Positions 12,849 to 24,950 of a stretch of 64,000 bases of DNA are shown here, in pieces (positions within the stretch are counted from its first letter, which is position 1; every line of letters starts with the position of its first letter). A program made the translations under genes and the position numbers. The stretch spans positions 58,597,683 to 58,661,682 of the forward strand of contig CM069590.1 in the NCBI GenBank assembly GCA_035771175.1. The letters are read 5' to 3'. The stretch comes from Paratinospora sagittata (Eukaryota > Streptophyta > Magnoliopsida > Ranunculales > Menispermaceae). The notes below the pieces were generated by a model that saw only the letters and a program-made list of their open reading frames with translations, did no database searches and was not told where the DNA came from.

Positions 12849-14349
12849 TTAGCCCAAAGACACAAACTGCACTGCAAACAGCAACACTATCTCCACAACC
12901 GCTGAAGCAAAAGTAAGTAGGATTGTCATCTTGTGGAAAAACACCTTTCCGCGGAAATTCCCCTTCGTAATAGATAGCAGGAACAAAATTGCACTAAGAG
13001 CAACATTTACAATTGCTGAACCAAAGTAGAGTTTTAGCATAAATATTTCGGTCCAAGCATTAACACTTTGGTTGGTCTTAAACTCTTGAGACAGATTCAC
13101 TGCTGTAATTATAGCATTCGGAATGATAACCGTGGAAGTAAGTAAAACCCCAAACTTCAAAACCTTTAGCCCAATGTTCTGTAAGTTGAGTAAGCTACTT
13201 GTATTTGCTGATCCATTAGTAACCAGGTTTCCAGCTACTATTCTGTTTCTTGCTGTAGCATTTATCTCCTGCATCCAGTGCGTCCCCTGTATAAATATCG
13301 TCAACCAAAATAAAAAATAAAAAAAATATATATAAATATATGCATGTATATATAAGAGCTAAAAAGACCATACAAAATTATACCCATCTTGATGAGACCA
13401 ATCAATCAACACATCATAAACAATAAAAGAAAACGAAAAAAAAAAAAAGGGTACCCCCGCTGGATTTGGGTGATTGATACGTGGGGCTCGGGGATAGGGA
13501 TGCAAAACACATAAGAACACCCACATCATCACCCCGTTGTCAGGTTCATTCCCTGACATAACGAAACATATATAGAATTTCATTAATTTACTGAAAAAAA
13601 CCATAGCATCAATATATCAACAAGAGAAGAGAAATCAATGTTATACAAAAGCAAAGAAGAAGAAATAAAACACAAACTTGGGTGATTGATAGGTGGGGCT
13701 CGGGGGAAGGGTTGCAAAACACATAAGAACGCCCACATCATCACAACGTTGTCAGGTTCATTCCCTGACATAACGAAACATATATAGAATTTCATTAATT
13801 TACTGAAAAAAACCATAGCATCAATATATCAACAAGAGAAGAGAAATCAATGCTATTCAAAACCCAAGAAGAAATAAAACACAAACTTGGAACTCAAAAA
13901 GGAAATAATTTTGTCGCGGAAATCGAAAAAGAGACAAAACAAGGTTAAATGAATTGCGAAAAGGTGCTAAAACATGTGTGTGCAAACTCAACCACTAGTA
14001 TATACCCTGCATCGATCCCTTGAATGATATCAGGGAAGCACCGCAGCGCACACAATTCCGTTGCCTCCAATGGTCACTAAACACTGGTGTGGGGTTTGGG
14101 TGAGTGGATTTGTTCATGATGTTCAGGTTTAGTCACCTAAGTAAAGGGCTTCGATATCGTAGGAATCTCGAGGAAGGCGGAGCTGCGGTGGGTGGGTTGG
14201 CGTCGATCCTAGCGTGCTCTCTAAATCTCTACCCAATTGGGTGTGTTGTGGGCAATCTTGCATATTATAAATTATACTTCAACGAAAAGATCGATTGGAG
14301 GAGCGCAGAAATTGATACCTGAGTCTCCGTCGGAAGGGGCGGTCGGCAT
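12849..14349 (-). CDS. Copy A of an unrecognised small membrane-protein family, 188 aa
   Basis: I do not recognise this family. The proposed exons (minus) are 14349-14319 (MPTAPSDGDS plus 1 nt), 13552-13455 and 13286-12849; phases (1, then 0) agree and leave 188 open codons. The last exon matches the membrane exon of copies C to J: NGSANTSSLLNLQNIGLKV, then three hydrophobic segments, ending near FAVQFVSLG. The first hydrophobic segment starts about 40 residues into that exon. Compared with copy H it lacks the acidic exon 3, and its exon 2 differs (GNEPDNGVMMWVF...). Exon 2 is present twice in tandem (see the repeat entry). Loss of the Ala-Ala-Gly-Trp near the C terminus (AV-QF here) distinguishes it from its relatives. 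The membrane exon is well supported by paralogy; exons 1 and 2 are inferred from frame and splice sites. Confidence 0.6.
13456..13890 (-). repeat. Tandem duplication of exon 2 and flanks, period 212 bp
   Basis: The segment beginning at about 13469 is repeated from 13681 with only scattered differences. Each copy holds the acceptor tgtcag, the exon start ggaatgaacctgac and the downstream body. The gene-proximal copy keeps a donor at 13454 (gtaccc). In the distal copy (exon body about 13764-13670) the 3' end is truncated and runs into tttgtgttttatt. A third, diverged relative lies in copy B at 19190-19390. Confidence 0.85.
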
Positions 14350-15300
14350 CCTAAATCGGCGTTGTTATGTAAATCCACCTGAAATTAAAGAAATTCGATC
14401 ATTAAAAACAACCAAAACCAAAAAATTAAACACTTCAAATTTCATAAGAAGAAGTAAAAGGAGGAGGTTTCACCTCAAAGCAAGTCGATCAATGCAAGCA
14501 AGAACAGAACACTTCGGGTTTCAGAGAAGAAGAAGAAGAAGAAGAAGGCCGGTACCTATATTCAAACCGGGAGTTTCGGTGCTGAGTAAGGCTAATGTTT
14601 TATTACAACATAAAATATATTTCTCTTTTATTTAGATGAATTTACCTTAGATGCCACTCCTTCGCGGCAGCTTCGTACGAAACTTCGTCTAGGTTTCGTA
14701 CGTGCGTGGTCCCGGCGTTATACGTGCCTCTTGAGGCTGTAAAATGTAACGTTTTGTTTTCTTATTCACAATTTCTTCCTTCTATTCATCTTCTTTTCGC
14801 TCTTGCTAGCAGTTGCTACAAGATATCTTCGTAATTACTTCTTTTATGTTATTTTAAACTTTTTTTTTAATTTTTTATTGTCTTTATGTTTCATTTTTTG
14901 TATAATTAACTTTTTCATGCAATTAAGATTTAATCAAACTTATTCAAAGGATTCTTTTTTAAATTACTAACCATAACATGTTTCAATAAAAATAACAGAG
15001 AAATCTTCCTATATATAATCAATAAATAATAATATTTAAAAAAAACTAATTAATTATCAGTTTAACAATTAGAATTAACTAAAAATACATGTTTAAATAA
15101 TGCATGCAGACCATAACAACAACAAATAGAAAAAAAAAATTTATTAATTTGTCATTATATATTAGTTTTTGGTTGTTCATGATCATGAATTATATAAGTG
15201 ATATATCATGCAAATCAACGTAATGTTAGCTCATTAATTAAATGATAGCTTATTTAAATTAATTAATTAGAATAAAAATAAGTATGGGTACTACAAACTT
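14350..15300. other. Upstream region of copy A; AT-rich intergenic DNA
   Basis: The interval 14400-14640 should contain the 5' UTR and promoter of copy A and includes a GAA-rich tract (14525-14550). At about 14678-14702 the perfect 9-bp arms gtacgaaac and gtttcgtac are separated by about 9-10 nt, a small hairpin-capable inverted repeat. From 14760 to 15300 I see only AT-rich DNA. Confidence 0.5.
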
Positions 15301-15309
15301 ACATTGAAG

Positions 15310-15637
15310 TAAGAGTGTCAATGGTTTGACCAATTTCGTGAAATCGAATCAAATCGAGGCGCTAGGTTCGATTTGAGTTACATGTTGAAAATTTAAAAAT
15401 TGTACTAACGTGAACTGAATCAATCAAAATTAACACTATAATTCATGTCAAATATATTCTAATATTTACTTATTATATAATTATAAATATAGTTATTAAC
15501 GACAAATATTTAAAATAAATATTATTACAGATTAAATGTTTTAACCAATTAACTCAAATCAAATTAAATTGATTTCATTCGGTTCGATTTAATTAAGTGA
15601 TTGGTTCGATTTAGATTTGAATGCTAAATGACACCCT
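15310..15637. mobile_element. Small MITE-like element, 328 bp, with 9-bp target duplication
   Basis: The 9-bp word acattgaag flanks this segment directly on both sides (15301-15309 and 15638-15646). The inner ends are inversely related: gtgtca near the left end against tgacac near the right end. The inside is AT-rich and non-coding. A 9-bp target duplication fits Mutator-like non-autonomous elements, but the terminal repeat is too short to be certain of the class. Confidence 0.55.
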
Positions 15638-15646
15638 ACATTGAAG

Positions 15647-18480
15647 ACCAACCAAGTTCACACTTGCTTTTTGTTTTTTTTGTTTTTTTCTTCAAATACT
15701 CACAACTCAGATTTGGATGCTACATCACTCATGATCTCATTCTCTCATAAAAACCCACAAACTTGCGCTAAAAAATTGAATAGGGGCTGTTGGTTTATAA
15801 GGGGAAGGGAAGAGCACTCACGAGACAATATGAAATTAACCCCCATAGTTCTTTATTTTTCTTTAAATACTCATAACTTACCAACTTTTACACTCTCATC
15901 TCATTCACTTAAAAAAAACTCCAGACCACACTAAAAAAATAAGCAGTGTGGCCTTTCATAATGGAAGAGGGAAAGCACTCGGGAGGAAGTACAGACTAGT
16001 TTGTTGTACGATCAACAACTCATTTTGACATAACTAATCGAAACACGTGTGGGTCGGCGGGGTGGTGGGTCCGCGGAGAAATCTGAAGGAAAAATGGATC
16101 GACGTTCATTATAAGCCTTTAGATCATTTTCCGTATAAGACACAGAAGAGCCGACCAGATTTACAGATTTTTTTATTTTTTTTTTCCGTTTTGAAAATTA
16201 GATTGGTATCAGCTTCACCATAGTTTATATAAAATTTAAAATTCTAAACAACACAAAAGCGTTTCTCTTTTCTGTAAAGAATACATTTTTTTTTTTTGGA
16301 AGGATTTTGTATAGATTCTTATATATTCCCAAGCCTATAGAATCTTATATACTTTCACATTAATTTGGTGTCATTTAATTTGGTTAGCTTCATTAACAAC
16401 CTCTTGACCAAGAATACTTTTTAAAGGGTTTTGACTCAATTCACCCACTAAACGATTTTCATAAAACCCATGAAAAAGCATCTATAAGGCTCTCTAGAAT
16501 ATTCCTCCTAATTACTAAGATTTCTCTTGTCACCTTTAATTCAATTTTTTAGTTTCAGCTCAAATAATTTTTTTATTAATATATATTTTGCAAAAGAAAT
16601 AAAGAGTTTTCAACTTGGGGAGAATTAAAATGTGGAAAGAGACCATGAGAAACAAGAGCTGCAGGCTATTTTTAACGACTTCAAAGATGAATGTGGAATA
16701 AATGGCCTTCATGGTAGCTCAAGAAGATTTCCACCCAGGAATGATGATGTCGGGTCCACATGATCCAACTAAACAATTCACCCTACGCAACTGTGGAGAT
16801 GACACGGGGAAGGAACTTGCACAAAAATATCCTCAACCACCACTTTTCACAAAATATCCTTAGCCACCACTTTTCCATCTTTTCCAATAACCGCACAGCC
16901 ACGTTGAACCTTTTTTTTCTTTTTTTCCAACACCTTAGATTCGGTTATCATGGACATATAGATCATTTTAAATTAATAAATAAAAGTCCCGGCAATGCCA
17001 ACTACTAATATATGAAAATAAATATTCACACCAATGCCAACATGCTTCGAAATGATCACAACTTATATGAGAAGATGTAAATGTCTAATTAGATGAGTTA
17101 CGTATAAGGCTGTTGAACCTTTCACCTTATACAGAAAGAGGTAGATATCTAATTGAACCAGGTATTAATCCTTAATTGACATCTTGTAAACTCTTTTATC
17201 CTTCTTATTTATTTATTTTTTCAATGCAGTACTTGTTGTAATCAATGGTGGGTTAGTTCAGTAATTATAGTTAAATGCAAGCACAATTATTTTGAAGGTT
17301 TCGAGTTTAAGTCACCGCTTATTATTTATTGGCCAACGACGTCCTTGAGTGTTTGTACTTGTGTTCAAAAAATATTAGTAAAGACATAAGTCTCAAAAAA
17401 AAAAAAAAAACTTGTATTAATGTCACGTGTTAACACAAAATTATGTTTAAAGTATATTCCTTTAGCCTCCCATGTTATTCTTCCGAATTAGCTAAACCAA
17501 CTCAGTGCCAACAGATCTTTACAAATATCCAATATTTGTTAAGCTAGCGTCGAACTTTAGCATTGACACTTAACGTCACTAAAGAATTTTCTTTTCTTAA
17601 TAGATTTTTTTTTTCATATATTTACATTTGGTAAATATTAATAGTAATCTATTTTTTTTCTTAATCACTTTGTTTTTGTTTATATCCATAACTTTAAATT
17701 AATCTAGTATAATGATTTAAAGATTTGAATTATAACAATTACTAAAATGATAACATATATGTACAAAGAATATGAGGATAAATATTAAATAAAATACTAA
17801 AAAGAAACGTGTTAAGTGGATAAATATATAATAAATAGAATACTATTTAACGTATATGTATTTTTTTTAGTATACTACAAAAAGCCTTTAAAATTAAATT
17901 TAAAATTTAAAATTTAAGATTTAAGGTTAAGAATTTCGTTGAGTCACTAACATCCTTGGTTTTTTTCTCAGCCTTTTCAACTTGGTCTACGTGGCACCAA
18001 CACGTTATCCGGTGTAGAGAAACACGTGGTCCTGGTGACCACTCAATAGTCAAACACTTTGTCTGGCCAATGAGAGGGCATAATATATTTTCAGCTTAAT
18101 TTGTTGCGGTTGTCGGTGCCCGGCTCTTAATCAAGAAAAACGTATATCTTGAATTTGTAATTAGCTGCACAATTCTCCTGTATCTATAAAATTCACAGGC
18201 TAATTATTTAAACATAATAATCAGTTTGATCGTCAGACCACAATGTATGGGAATTATAACTTCCAAACTATTTATAAATTAGTTATTGAAGATGAGAAAA
18301 ACAACAATTAATAACAATCATGCAGGTTCCCAATTACTATCTATCTTTCTATGTGTATGAGATTCTTAAACAGGAATTTATGAGTCTCATACAAGTAAAT
18401 CATATGCAGCACTTTTTATTTTTCATATTTATATGCTTTAATTAACCAGGCAATAGGCTTACATATATTTATCCTAATAG
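15647..18480. other. Intergenic DNA, no supported gene
   Basis: AT-rich non-coding DNA. The reading frames are short and without family resemblance. A G-box-like cacgtg lies near 18026 and the shared 3'-flank segment of the family near 18045-18090, consistent with the downstream region of copy B. Confidence 0.6.
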
Positions 18481-19313
18481 CAAGACTATCTCTATAATGC
18501 TGAAACAGAAGTAAGTAAGATTGTCAACTTGAAAAAAAACTTATTTTTGAGGAAATTTTCTTTGGTAGTAGATAGTAGAAACAAAATTGCACCAAGAGCA
18601 ACATTTATTATTGTTGAACCAAAGTAGGGTTTTAGCATAAATGTTTCGATCGACGTAGACCATGGAAGTAGGCCGAACCCAAAACTTCACAATCTTAAGC
18701 CCAATTTGTGTAAATTGAGCAAGCTACGATTATAAGTAGCTTGGTGTAAATTGATCAAAATGTGTGTAAATATGTTCAATAGGTGTTAATTTGTGTAAAT
18801 TGACCCGCAACATTAACGATTGCTGAATCAAAGTAGGGTTCCAGCCCATGTCCTGTTTCTTGGTCTAGCATTTATCCCTTGCATTAGGTGCGTTCCCTAT
18901 ATAAATGTCCGTCAATCAAAATATAAAATGAAAAAAAAAAAGAAGGAAAAATACTAGGTGGAATAAAAAATGAAATATATATGTTATGTAGTATTACTTG
19001 ATTCGAAATTCCACTTGACACATGTCTAACAATATCTTGTCCTCCTAAATCAACCACATCCTATACAAAGTATGTATATGTGTGCTAAAAAGAGACCATA
19101 CAAAATTATACCCATCATCTTGATTGCGCCAATCACCACATCATAAAAAAGGACAAAAAAAGAAAAAGGAAAAGGACGTGGGGGTTAGGTACCTCCTCCG
19201 GATTTGGGTGATTGGTAGCTGGGGTTCGGGCGAAGGGTTGCCACTTAACAACGCCCGTTTCATCAGATTCCGATTGTTACTGCTGCTGTCCCTTTTATTC
19301 CCCGACATAATGT
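18481..19313 (-). pseudogene. Copy B: decayed member of the membrane-protein family
   Basis: The minus strand between about 18480 and 18900 is clearly related to the membrane exon of copy A (3'-end segment, ttgcaccaagagcaacattta, cttaagcccaattt, and a 5' end like ttgcattaggtgcgttccc). It is broken by internal deletions and short duplications at 18710-18830, and no continuous frame remains. A relative of exon 2 lies at about 19303-19193. Its acceptor, tcag in copy A, reads tcgg here, so the AG is lost. No exon 1 is visible upstream. Confidence 0.75.
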
Positions 19314-19614
19314 GACATCTATATAGAATTTATTTAATTTACTGAAAAAACCATAGCATCAAAATATCTATAAGAGAAGAGAAATTAATGCTATATAAAA
19401 TGAAAAAAGTCAGGCAATATCTATAAATGATGTGTAAAAAGGTAATTTATTCTTACCAACACAAACTTGGAACAGAAAAAGAGAATTAATTTGGCCGTTT
19501 GCCGTTAGGTTTCATCCTATTATTGTTAGGTCTTTTGACTCATAGATGTACGCCTTCAAAGTGCTTCGGTACGTGATCGTTGTATTAATTGACAGGATAT
19601 TCTTTATTTGTAGA
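19314..19614. other. Upstream flank of copy B, shared with the copy G flank
   Basis: About 19480-19612 matches 37737-37880 closely (for example gccgttaggtttcatcctatt and the stretch around gtacgtgatcgttgtattaattgac). It is therefore part of a duplicated family flank rather than unique DNA. No gene is visible. Confidence 0.6.
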
Positions 19615-20660
19615 TCTAATTAAAATATTAGTGCATAATTATTTAAGAGAGCATCTAAATAGACCCCATTAATGAAATATCTTCACTTTAATCATTAACA
19701 TAACTTCATCCTAACATACATACACTTTTTCTATCTCAGTCAAAAATTAAAAAATTCTTAAACTACCATTCCACCAATCTATCCCACCGTTCGTTCGTTC
19801 TTTTTCTTCTCCTCCATTTCTTCTTCTTCAAAACTCCTTTAAAACCTTATCTTCTAACTTTAAAACCCATTATTTTTATATTCTTATCTTAGTTAAAAAA
19901 ATATTAGAACTAGAGAAGTATCATTTGGACTTTATTTGGAGTAAATCGTCATTCGTCGTCTTAAAATTTTTTTCGACATTTGATCCTTTAAATCTATAAG
20001 AAATGCATGTGTTTAATAATTTTTTTTTTGTTTCTATTCACTTTTATTCATGAAAATGAAGTATTTATAAGTGTTTTTTCATGTGTTTTTGGCGAAAAAT
20101 AGACAAGAACGAAGCTCGTGCTTATAGAATCGGCCAATCAGGGCCGACCCTCTTATTTTTCTTTTTTTTATTATTATTATCACATACCATTTTGCATTAA
20201 GATACATTTCGTGACAATTTTGACATATTTTTACCCATTCTAGACTAATTTGGGCGAAGGGACACCGTTCCCCACTCGTTACTCTCATATGGGATACGGG
20301 TGGGGTATGACACCCTACCGCCCAAATAAGCTTCGACTGAATGTAAACATAACAAAATTATCATGAAACACAATAAAAATAAAAATAAATAAAAATAAAA
20401 TAAGAGGGTCGATCGAACCTGACTGATATGGCTGGCTCTACTGTACATGGGTCGGCCTCGTAAGGCTAACCTCTTCACGATAATTTTTTTTGTATAAAAG
20501 ATCATTTTAATAATTATAATTAAAAATATTTAAAAAATTATATAAAATAGATAAAGTGTATCGTTGTTCTCTTATTTAACTCCGGATACTTGTTCTTGTA
20601 TGATTAAAATAAAATATTGTTATCATGAAAAAATAAAACGGTACTCTTGCCAATACAGCC
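19615..20660. repeat. Dispersed repeat of about 1 kb, class unknown
   Basis: This stretch matches about 45645-46655 in the same orientation along nearly its whole length, and its first 450 bp also match about 34830-35265. The ends coincide (start near attaaaatattagtgca, end near ttgccaatac) while outside sequences differ, which suggests a mobile or mobilised unit. No coding capacity is seen. Confidence 0.65.
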
Positions 20661-20873
20661 CATGACATTCAGCCCAAATCGCGTCCCCTAATTTTGAAAC
20701 ATTGTTAGCCTAACAAACGATACACGAAAGTCGCAAAGGGAGACCGGATTTCATGAAGTGGGTTAATTGAGTTAAAATAGTTTGGTAAAAGAAGGGTTCG
20801 GCTTTTAAGCGCTAAAATAATATGCGGTTCTAATCCGTAGAGGTAGGGCTGAAATCGGGTTGGCCGGTTGGGT
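20657..20873 (+). repeat. Repeated segment before copy C
   Basis: The segment from cccatgacattcagccc to atcgggttgg recurs at about 35767-35955 (same orientation) and, inverted, at about 47755-47935. At 20.6 and 35.7 kb it lies directly upstream of the truncated copies C and G; at 47.8 kb it lies beyond H in mirror orientation. It marks an ancestral upstream block of the family. Confidence 0.7.
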
Positions 20874-20884
20874 TAGTCAAATTA

Positions 20885-21140
20885 ATTTTTTTTGAAAGGT
20901 TTTCTTGATCAATCTAGCCGCCCGGAGGTAACAGAAACTGTGTGCTTAACCCTTCCATGTCCTCTTCTTCTTTTTTTTCTTGATCTTTTTATAATTAATT
21001 TTTTGAAAGGTTTTCTTCATCAATCTAGCCGCTGGAGGTAACAGACACTGTGCTTAATGTCTTCTTCTTCTTCTTGATCTTTTTTTTTATTATTAATTTT
21101 TTGAAAGGTTTTCTTCGTCAATCTAGCCGCCGGCTACCTT
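20885..21140 (+). repeat. Three tandem ~100-bp units upstream of copy C exon 3
   Basis: Each unit has a pyrimidine-rich gaaaggttttcttgatcaatctag, then about nine bases, then gtaacagaaactgtg and a CT-rich stretch. The blocks between ctag and gtaac are CCGCCCGGAG (20918-20927, 10 nt) and CCGCTGGAG (21029-21037). The third unit has no donor. The units match the larger array in intron 2 of copy H. Confidence 0.8.
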
Positions 21141-21310
21141 CTTAATTAATCTAACTTTTTCTGATTCTTATTATTTTTTGCTATAAATAGGGTGTACAAT
21201 ATGAGATTGATGAATCTCATGGAAATGATGATTCCAGGGAAATAGAACTTTCGGAGATTAATATTAGAAAAACTCCACCAACAGTACAGGTGGATCAGGT
21301 AATATATATG

Positions 21311-22425
21311 TGTAATACCCAAAACAGCGTAATTTTCAGATATCTATGAAATCACACTCAAAACACCTACTTAAGAAATCAAATGACGGATACCAAAAAA
21401 AAAATAATAATAATAAAAAAAAAAACCCTCGGCCACAAGTGAAAACTAGAATCTGGAATCCATATTTCAGTGGATTATAATGTACTGTGATTCCAAAGAA
21501 ATTTAACAAGTTGCCGGGCATTCAAAAAGTTCTATGCTAGCTTTTCAGTAGCTAGTGAAATTTAACTTGCCTTTGTGGCTTTAGTATCTGTTCTCTTCAA
21601 TTAATTGTGCATCGAATTTGCTCAATTTATATAGAAATATGGCAGAATTAAACTACCTGAAAGGGAAATTTTATATATGTGATATTAATGAGGAAGAAGA
21701 AAAGATTTAACAAATGAAATAGAATAATCAACATCATCATTCAACCATGGAGCATCTGGAAATTAAGTTTTGCAAGTAGCTGTGGATCAGATGTACATGA
21801 TGAGAAGATCACTCAAAACACCTACTTCTTAAGATATCAAATGATGAAACGAAATACCATACCCTCACAAATCACAAAATCTACAAAGAAATCCTAAAAT
21901 CTGAAAATAAATTGTAATACCCAAGTAATACCCAAAAAAAAAAAAAAAAAAAAAGAGAGATGTCAAACAAGATCCGGAAATCTCGTCGAGATCTCGCCAA
22001 CATGTCGCCTGAAACCTCGCCGAGATCTCGGCGGAAATCTTTCACTCTCGCTCTCTTTAAACTCAATCGCCGAAAACAATGCACAAACCTCTCCAAACCC
22101 TCTTCTCTTCTCTCTTCCTTTCTTCCAGCGCACACCGCCACCGCCGCTCTATCCGCCACGGATCTCGCCACCGCCGCCCTCTCTTCTTTTCTCTGCCGTG
22201 GATCTCGCTGCCGCCGCCGCTCTCTTTCTTCTCTTCTCTGCCATCGCCATTCTCGATCTCTCGCTCCAGATCTCTCGTCCCCTCGCCCTCACCTTCTTCT
22301 TCTTCTCCTTTTCCCTTTTCTCTCTCTCTCCCCTGTCCGCCCAGCAACTCAAAGTAATTTTACTTTACTTTATTTTATTTCTTTTCTTTTCTGTTAAGCA
22401 ACAACCATGATATATTATATAATAC

Positions 22426-22465
<40 letters not shown>

Positions 22466-24375
22466 TACACAATACCACATATATACTTCCCTGTTTTCTC
22501 CCGTCATTCCGTCCTACAACTAGCACATTTTAGTTTAGTTTATTTATTTATTTATTTTTCTTTTAAGCAACCAACAGTAATACATTTATATGTATCATAC
22601 ATAATTTTTACCAAGTGTTATCATTATTATTATTATTATTTTTGCAACTCCGGTGTTATTATTATTTTTTAAGCAATCAAGATGTTATATAATATATTTA
22701 TATGTATCATATATATTTTTTTAACCAAGAGTTATTATTTTTTAAACATGACAATTCAAGTATTATCATTTTTTGTTAGCAACCAAAATGTTATATAATA
22801 TATTTATATATATGTCATATATACAATATGTTATTATTTTTTAAACATTGCGATTCAAGTATTATTTTTTTTTTAAACAACCAAAATGTTATGTAATATA
22901 TTTATATATCATACATACAATACGTTATCATTATTTTTTAACCATTGCAACTCAATTATTTATTTATTTTTTTAATCAAGATATTAAATAATATATTTAT
23001 ATGTATCATACATATTTTTTACCAAGTGTTATTATTTTTTTAGCAACCAAAATGTCATATATATACATACATACATACATATATATATATACATGTATAT
23101 GTATATATCTCTACACTCATAATCAAGTAATTATATTAACAAACGTAATATACGTGTACAGGTTGATTACCACGCGTGATGAAGAATTTAAGTAATTTGG
23201 AATTTAGCGATTCAGGTGGGGATGATTCTAGGCCTTCATAATATTTTATTTGATATATAGATAGGAATGTTAAATTAATTAGGTCCATAGTATTATTAGA
23301 TTGCTTATGCATGCCTATTGTACATGATTATATTTATACAATGTTGTGATTGTTTAGCCATGATGATATGTGTCTTAACATGATTTTTATTCTGATCAGA
23401 TGATAATTGGATGCACGAAATTCATGTGGTAGTTGAATTTATTTATAAAATGTCTGATCATGAAATGTATGATTTGGAATATTGGTATAGGGAATGCTTG
23501 AACATTGTTATAATTAATTTTGTGACATGATACCATGTGTAGTGGAGCTGAATATGTTTTATGAATGCACTTAATATCGTACTTATACCGTACGTATGAC
23601 GTGACATCACATATGGGGCAGTTATTCTAAGGAATATCGCCAATGTTCTAATTTTTGAGCTGTGCTACCCTGAGTATGATTTTCTAACGGTACGTGATTT
23701 GGAACGTGATGAAATTATCGACTCAAACAATCTAATGTTGCAACGATTAATGTGTGAAACTTGTTTGTAATGTTCTTGTGTATGTATCACAATAAAATAT
23801 TGTGAATTGTTTAGATGACCCACTGAGCTTTCAAGCTCACCCCTATTTTTATATGCAAGTGCTTAGGAGAATAAAATTGCGAGTTCGTGACATAGTGCAG
23901 AGTAGTAGGGGTGGGTTAATTAATTAGTATTATGAGACTGAATATTTTCATCTAATTTTTAAAGGTTTATTATTCAAACGAATTGTATTGATAATTGAAA
24001 TTCAATGAATATTATTACGGTCAGTAAAAACCCTGTGATTTATTTCACGTGTAAATATCTTGGAATAGAATTCATTAATTCTATTTGATGATTATATTTT
24101 AATATTATGTCCATAATGAATCGACAAGGGCAAGTATCATCGTATGAAGATAACGATTGTATAAAGAATTAAAGTTATTCGTTTATCTTAACCAGTAAGT
24201 TGGTTGGAAGAATATAAACTCATAGTATAGCAAATTTTATTATTTATAAAATGGTTATGGGTTAATATAGACGGGTACGAGTAACGTATCGATTTTCGGT
24301 GATATTTTATATAAAATTAAAATATTCATTGTTTTACAAAAATAAAAATTTTGTTTTGAAAATCGGGGTGTTAAA
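21311..24375. mobile_element. Solo LTR, about 3.07 kb, Gypsy (Tekay/Del-like), with TSD ATATG
   Basis: The element starts TGTAATACCC and ends GGGGTGTTAAA and is flanked by ATATG at 21306-21310 and 24376-24380. Copies D to F have the same intron uninterrupted across this site. The near-symmetrical TGTAAYACCC/GGGTGTTA ends, the large size, and the motif gacccactgagctttcaagc (near 23817) are typical of Tekay/Del chromovirus LTRs. There is no internal coding region and no second LTR, so it is best read as a solo LTR left by recombination. The last three bases (AAA, ACA expected) look mutated. Inside are a (TA)n tract (22433-22462) and a CT-rich stretch (22020-22340). Confidence 0.8.
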
Positions 24376-24380
24376 ATATG

Positions 24381-24950
24381 TGTGTATGACCAATCCGTTT
24401 CTATCATGTCCCTTGTACCCACATATCATTAATTTAAGTCAATAATAACTTGTACATGGAAGACTACTGCAATTTTTTTTTAATATCTTTTTGGAAATGT
24501 TTCTCATGAACCGTTTTACTGTGTTCTACTATTTGCCTACACATCACCATCTCATATTGTTCTCTCAATCAGAGGTTTTTTTTTTGTTTCTAATATTGTT
24601 GTTAATTGCCAAATTACTAAGACGAATTTCTTGCCGAATAATCCCGGATGTGTGATCCAAAGGGGTAGTTGTGTCTAAAGATGAATACAGGATGGTAACT
24701 AGATATTTTAGGAGTGGAGATATACAGTAAGAGTTCAAAATCCAACTTATTTAAGATTGATAGATATTAAATTGTTAATTACAACATTTTAATAGCCTTT
24801 ATGACTGATTTTATTCTCTTTCCATGCACGATAAGTTAAAAATATAAAAATGCCTTTATAGTTTGTTCATTATTATGTCTTTCCTCATCAGTTGCGTTAA
24901 CAAATAATTAGTAGTACATTTGAATTACTTTTAATAATTAATTGTGGTAG
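24381..24950 (+). other. Intron 3 of copy C, right part
   Basis: This stretch continues the intron interrupted by the solo LTR and matches intron 3 of D, E, F, G and (inverted) H almost base for base. It ends in attgtggtag, the acceptor of exon 4. Its short reading frames are not coding. Confidence 0.7.

Noticed and set aside
21181..21190. ctataaatag as a TATA box before exon 3 of copies C, G and H
   Set aside because: It follows a T-rich tract, ends in AG, and joins exon 2 of copy H to exon 3 in frame. No ATG exists in the exon 3 frame after it. A 3' splice site explains it better, though promoter use cannot be excluded.
21881..22410. Several overlapping open frames on both strands in a CT-rich stretch
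   Set aside because: They are low-complexity translations of a CT/GA-rich part of the solo LTR, open in several frames at once and without domain resemblance.
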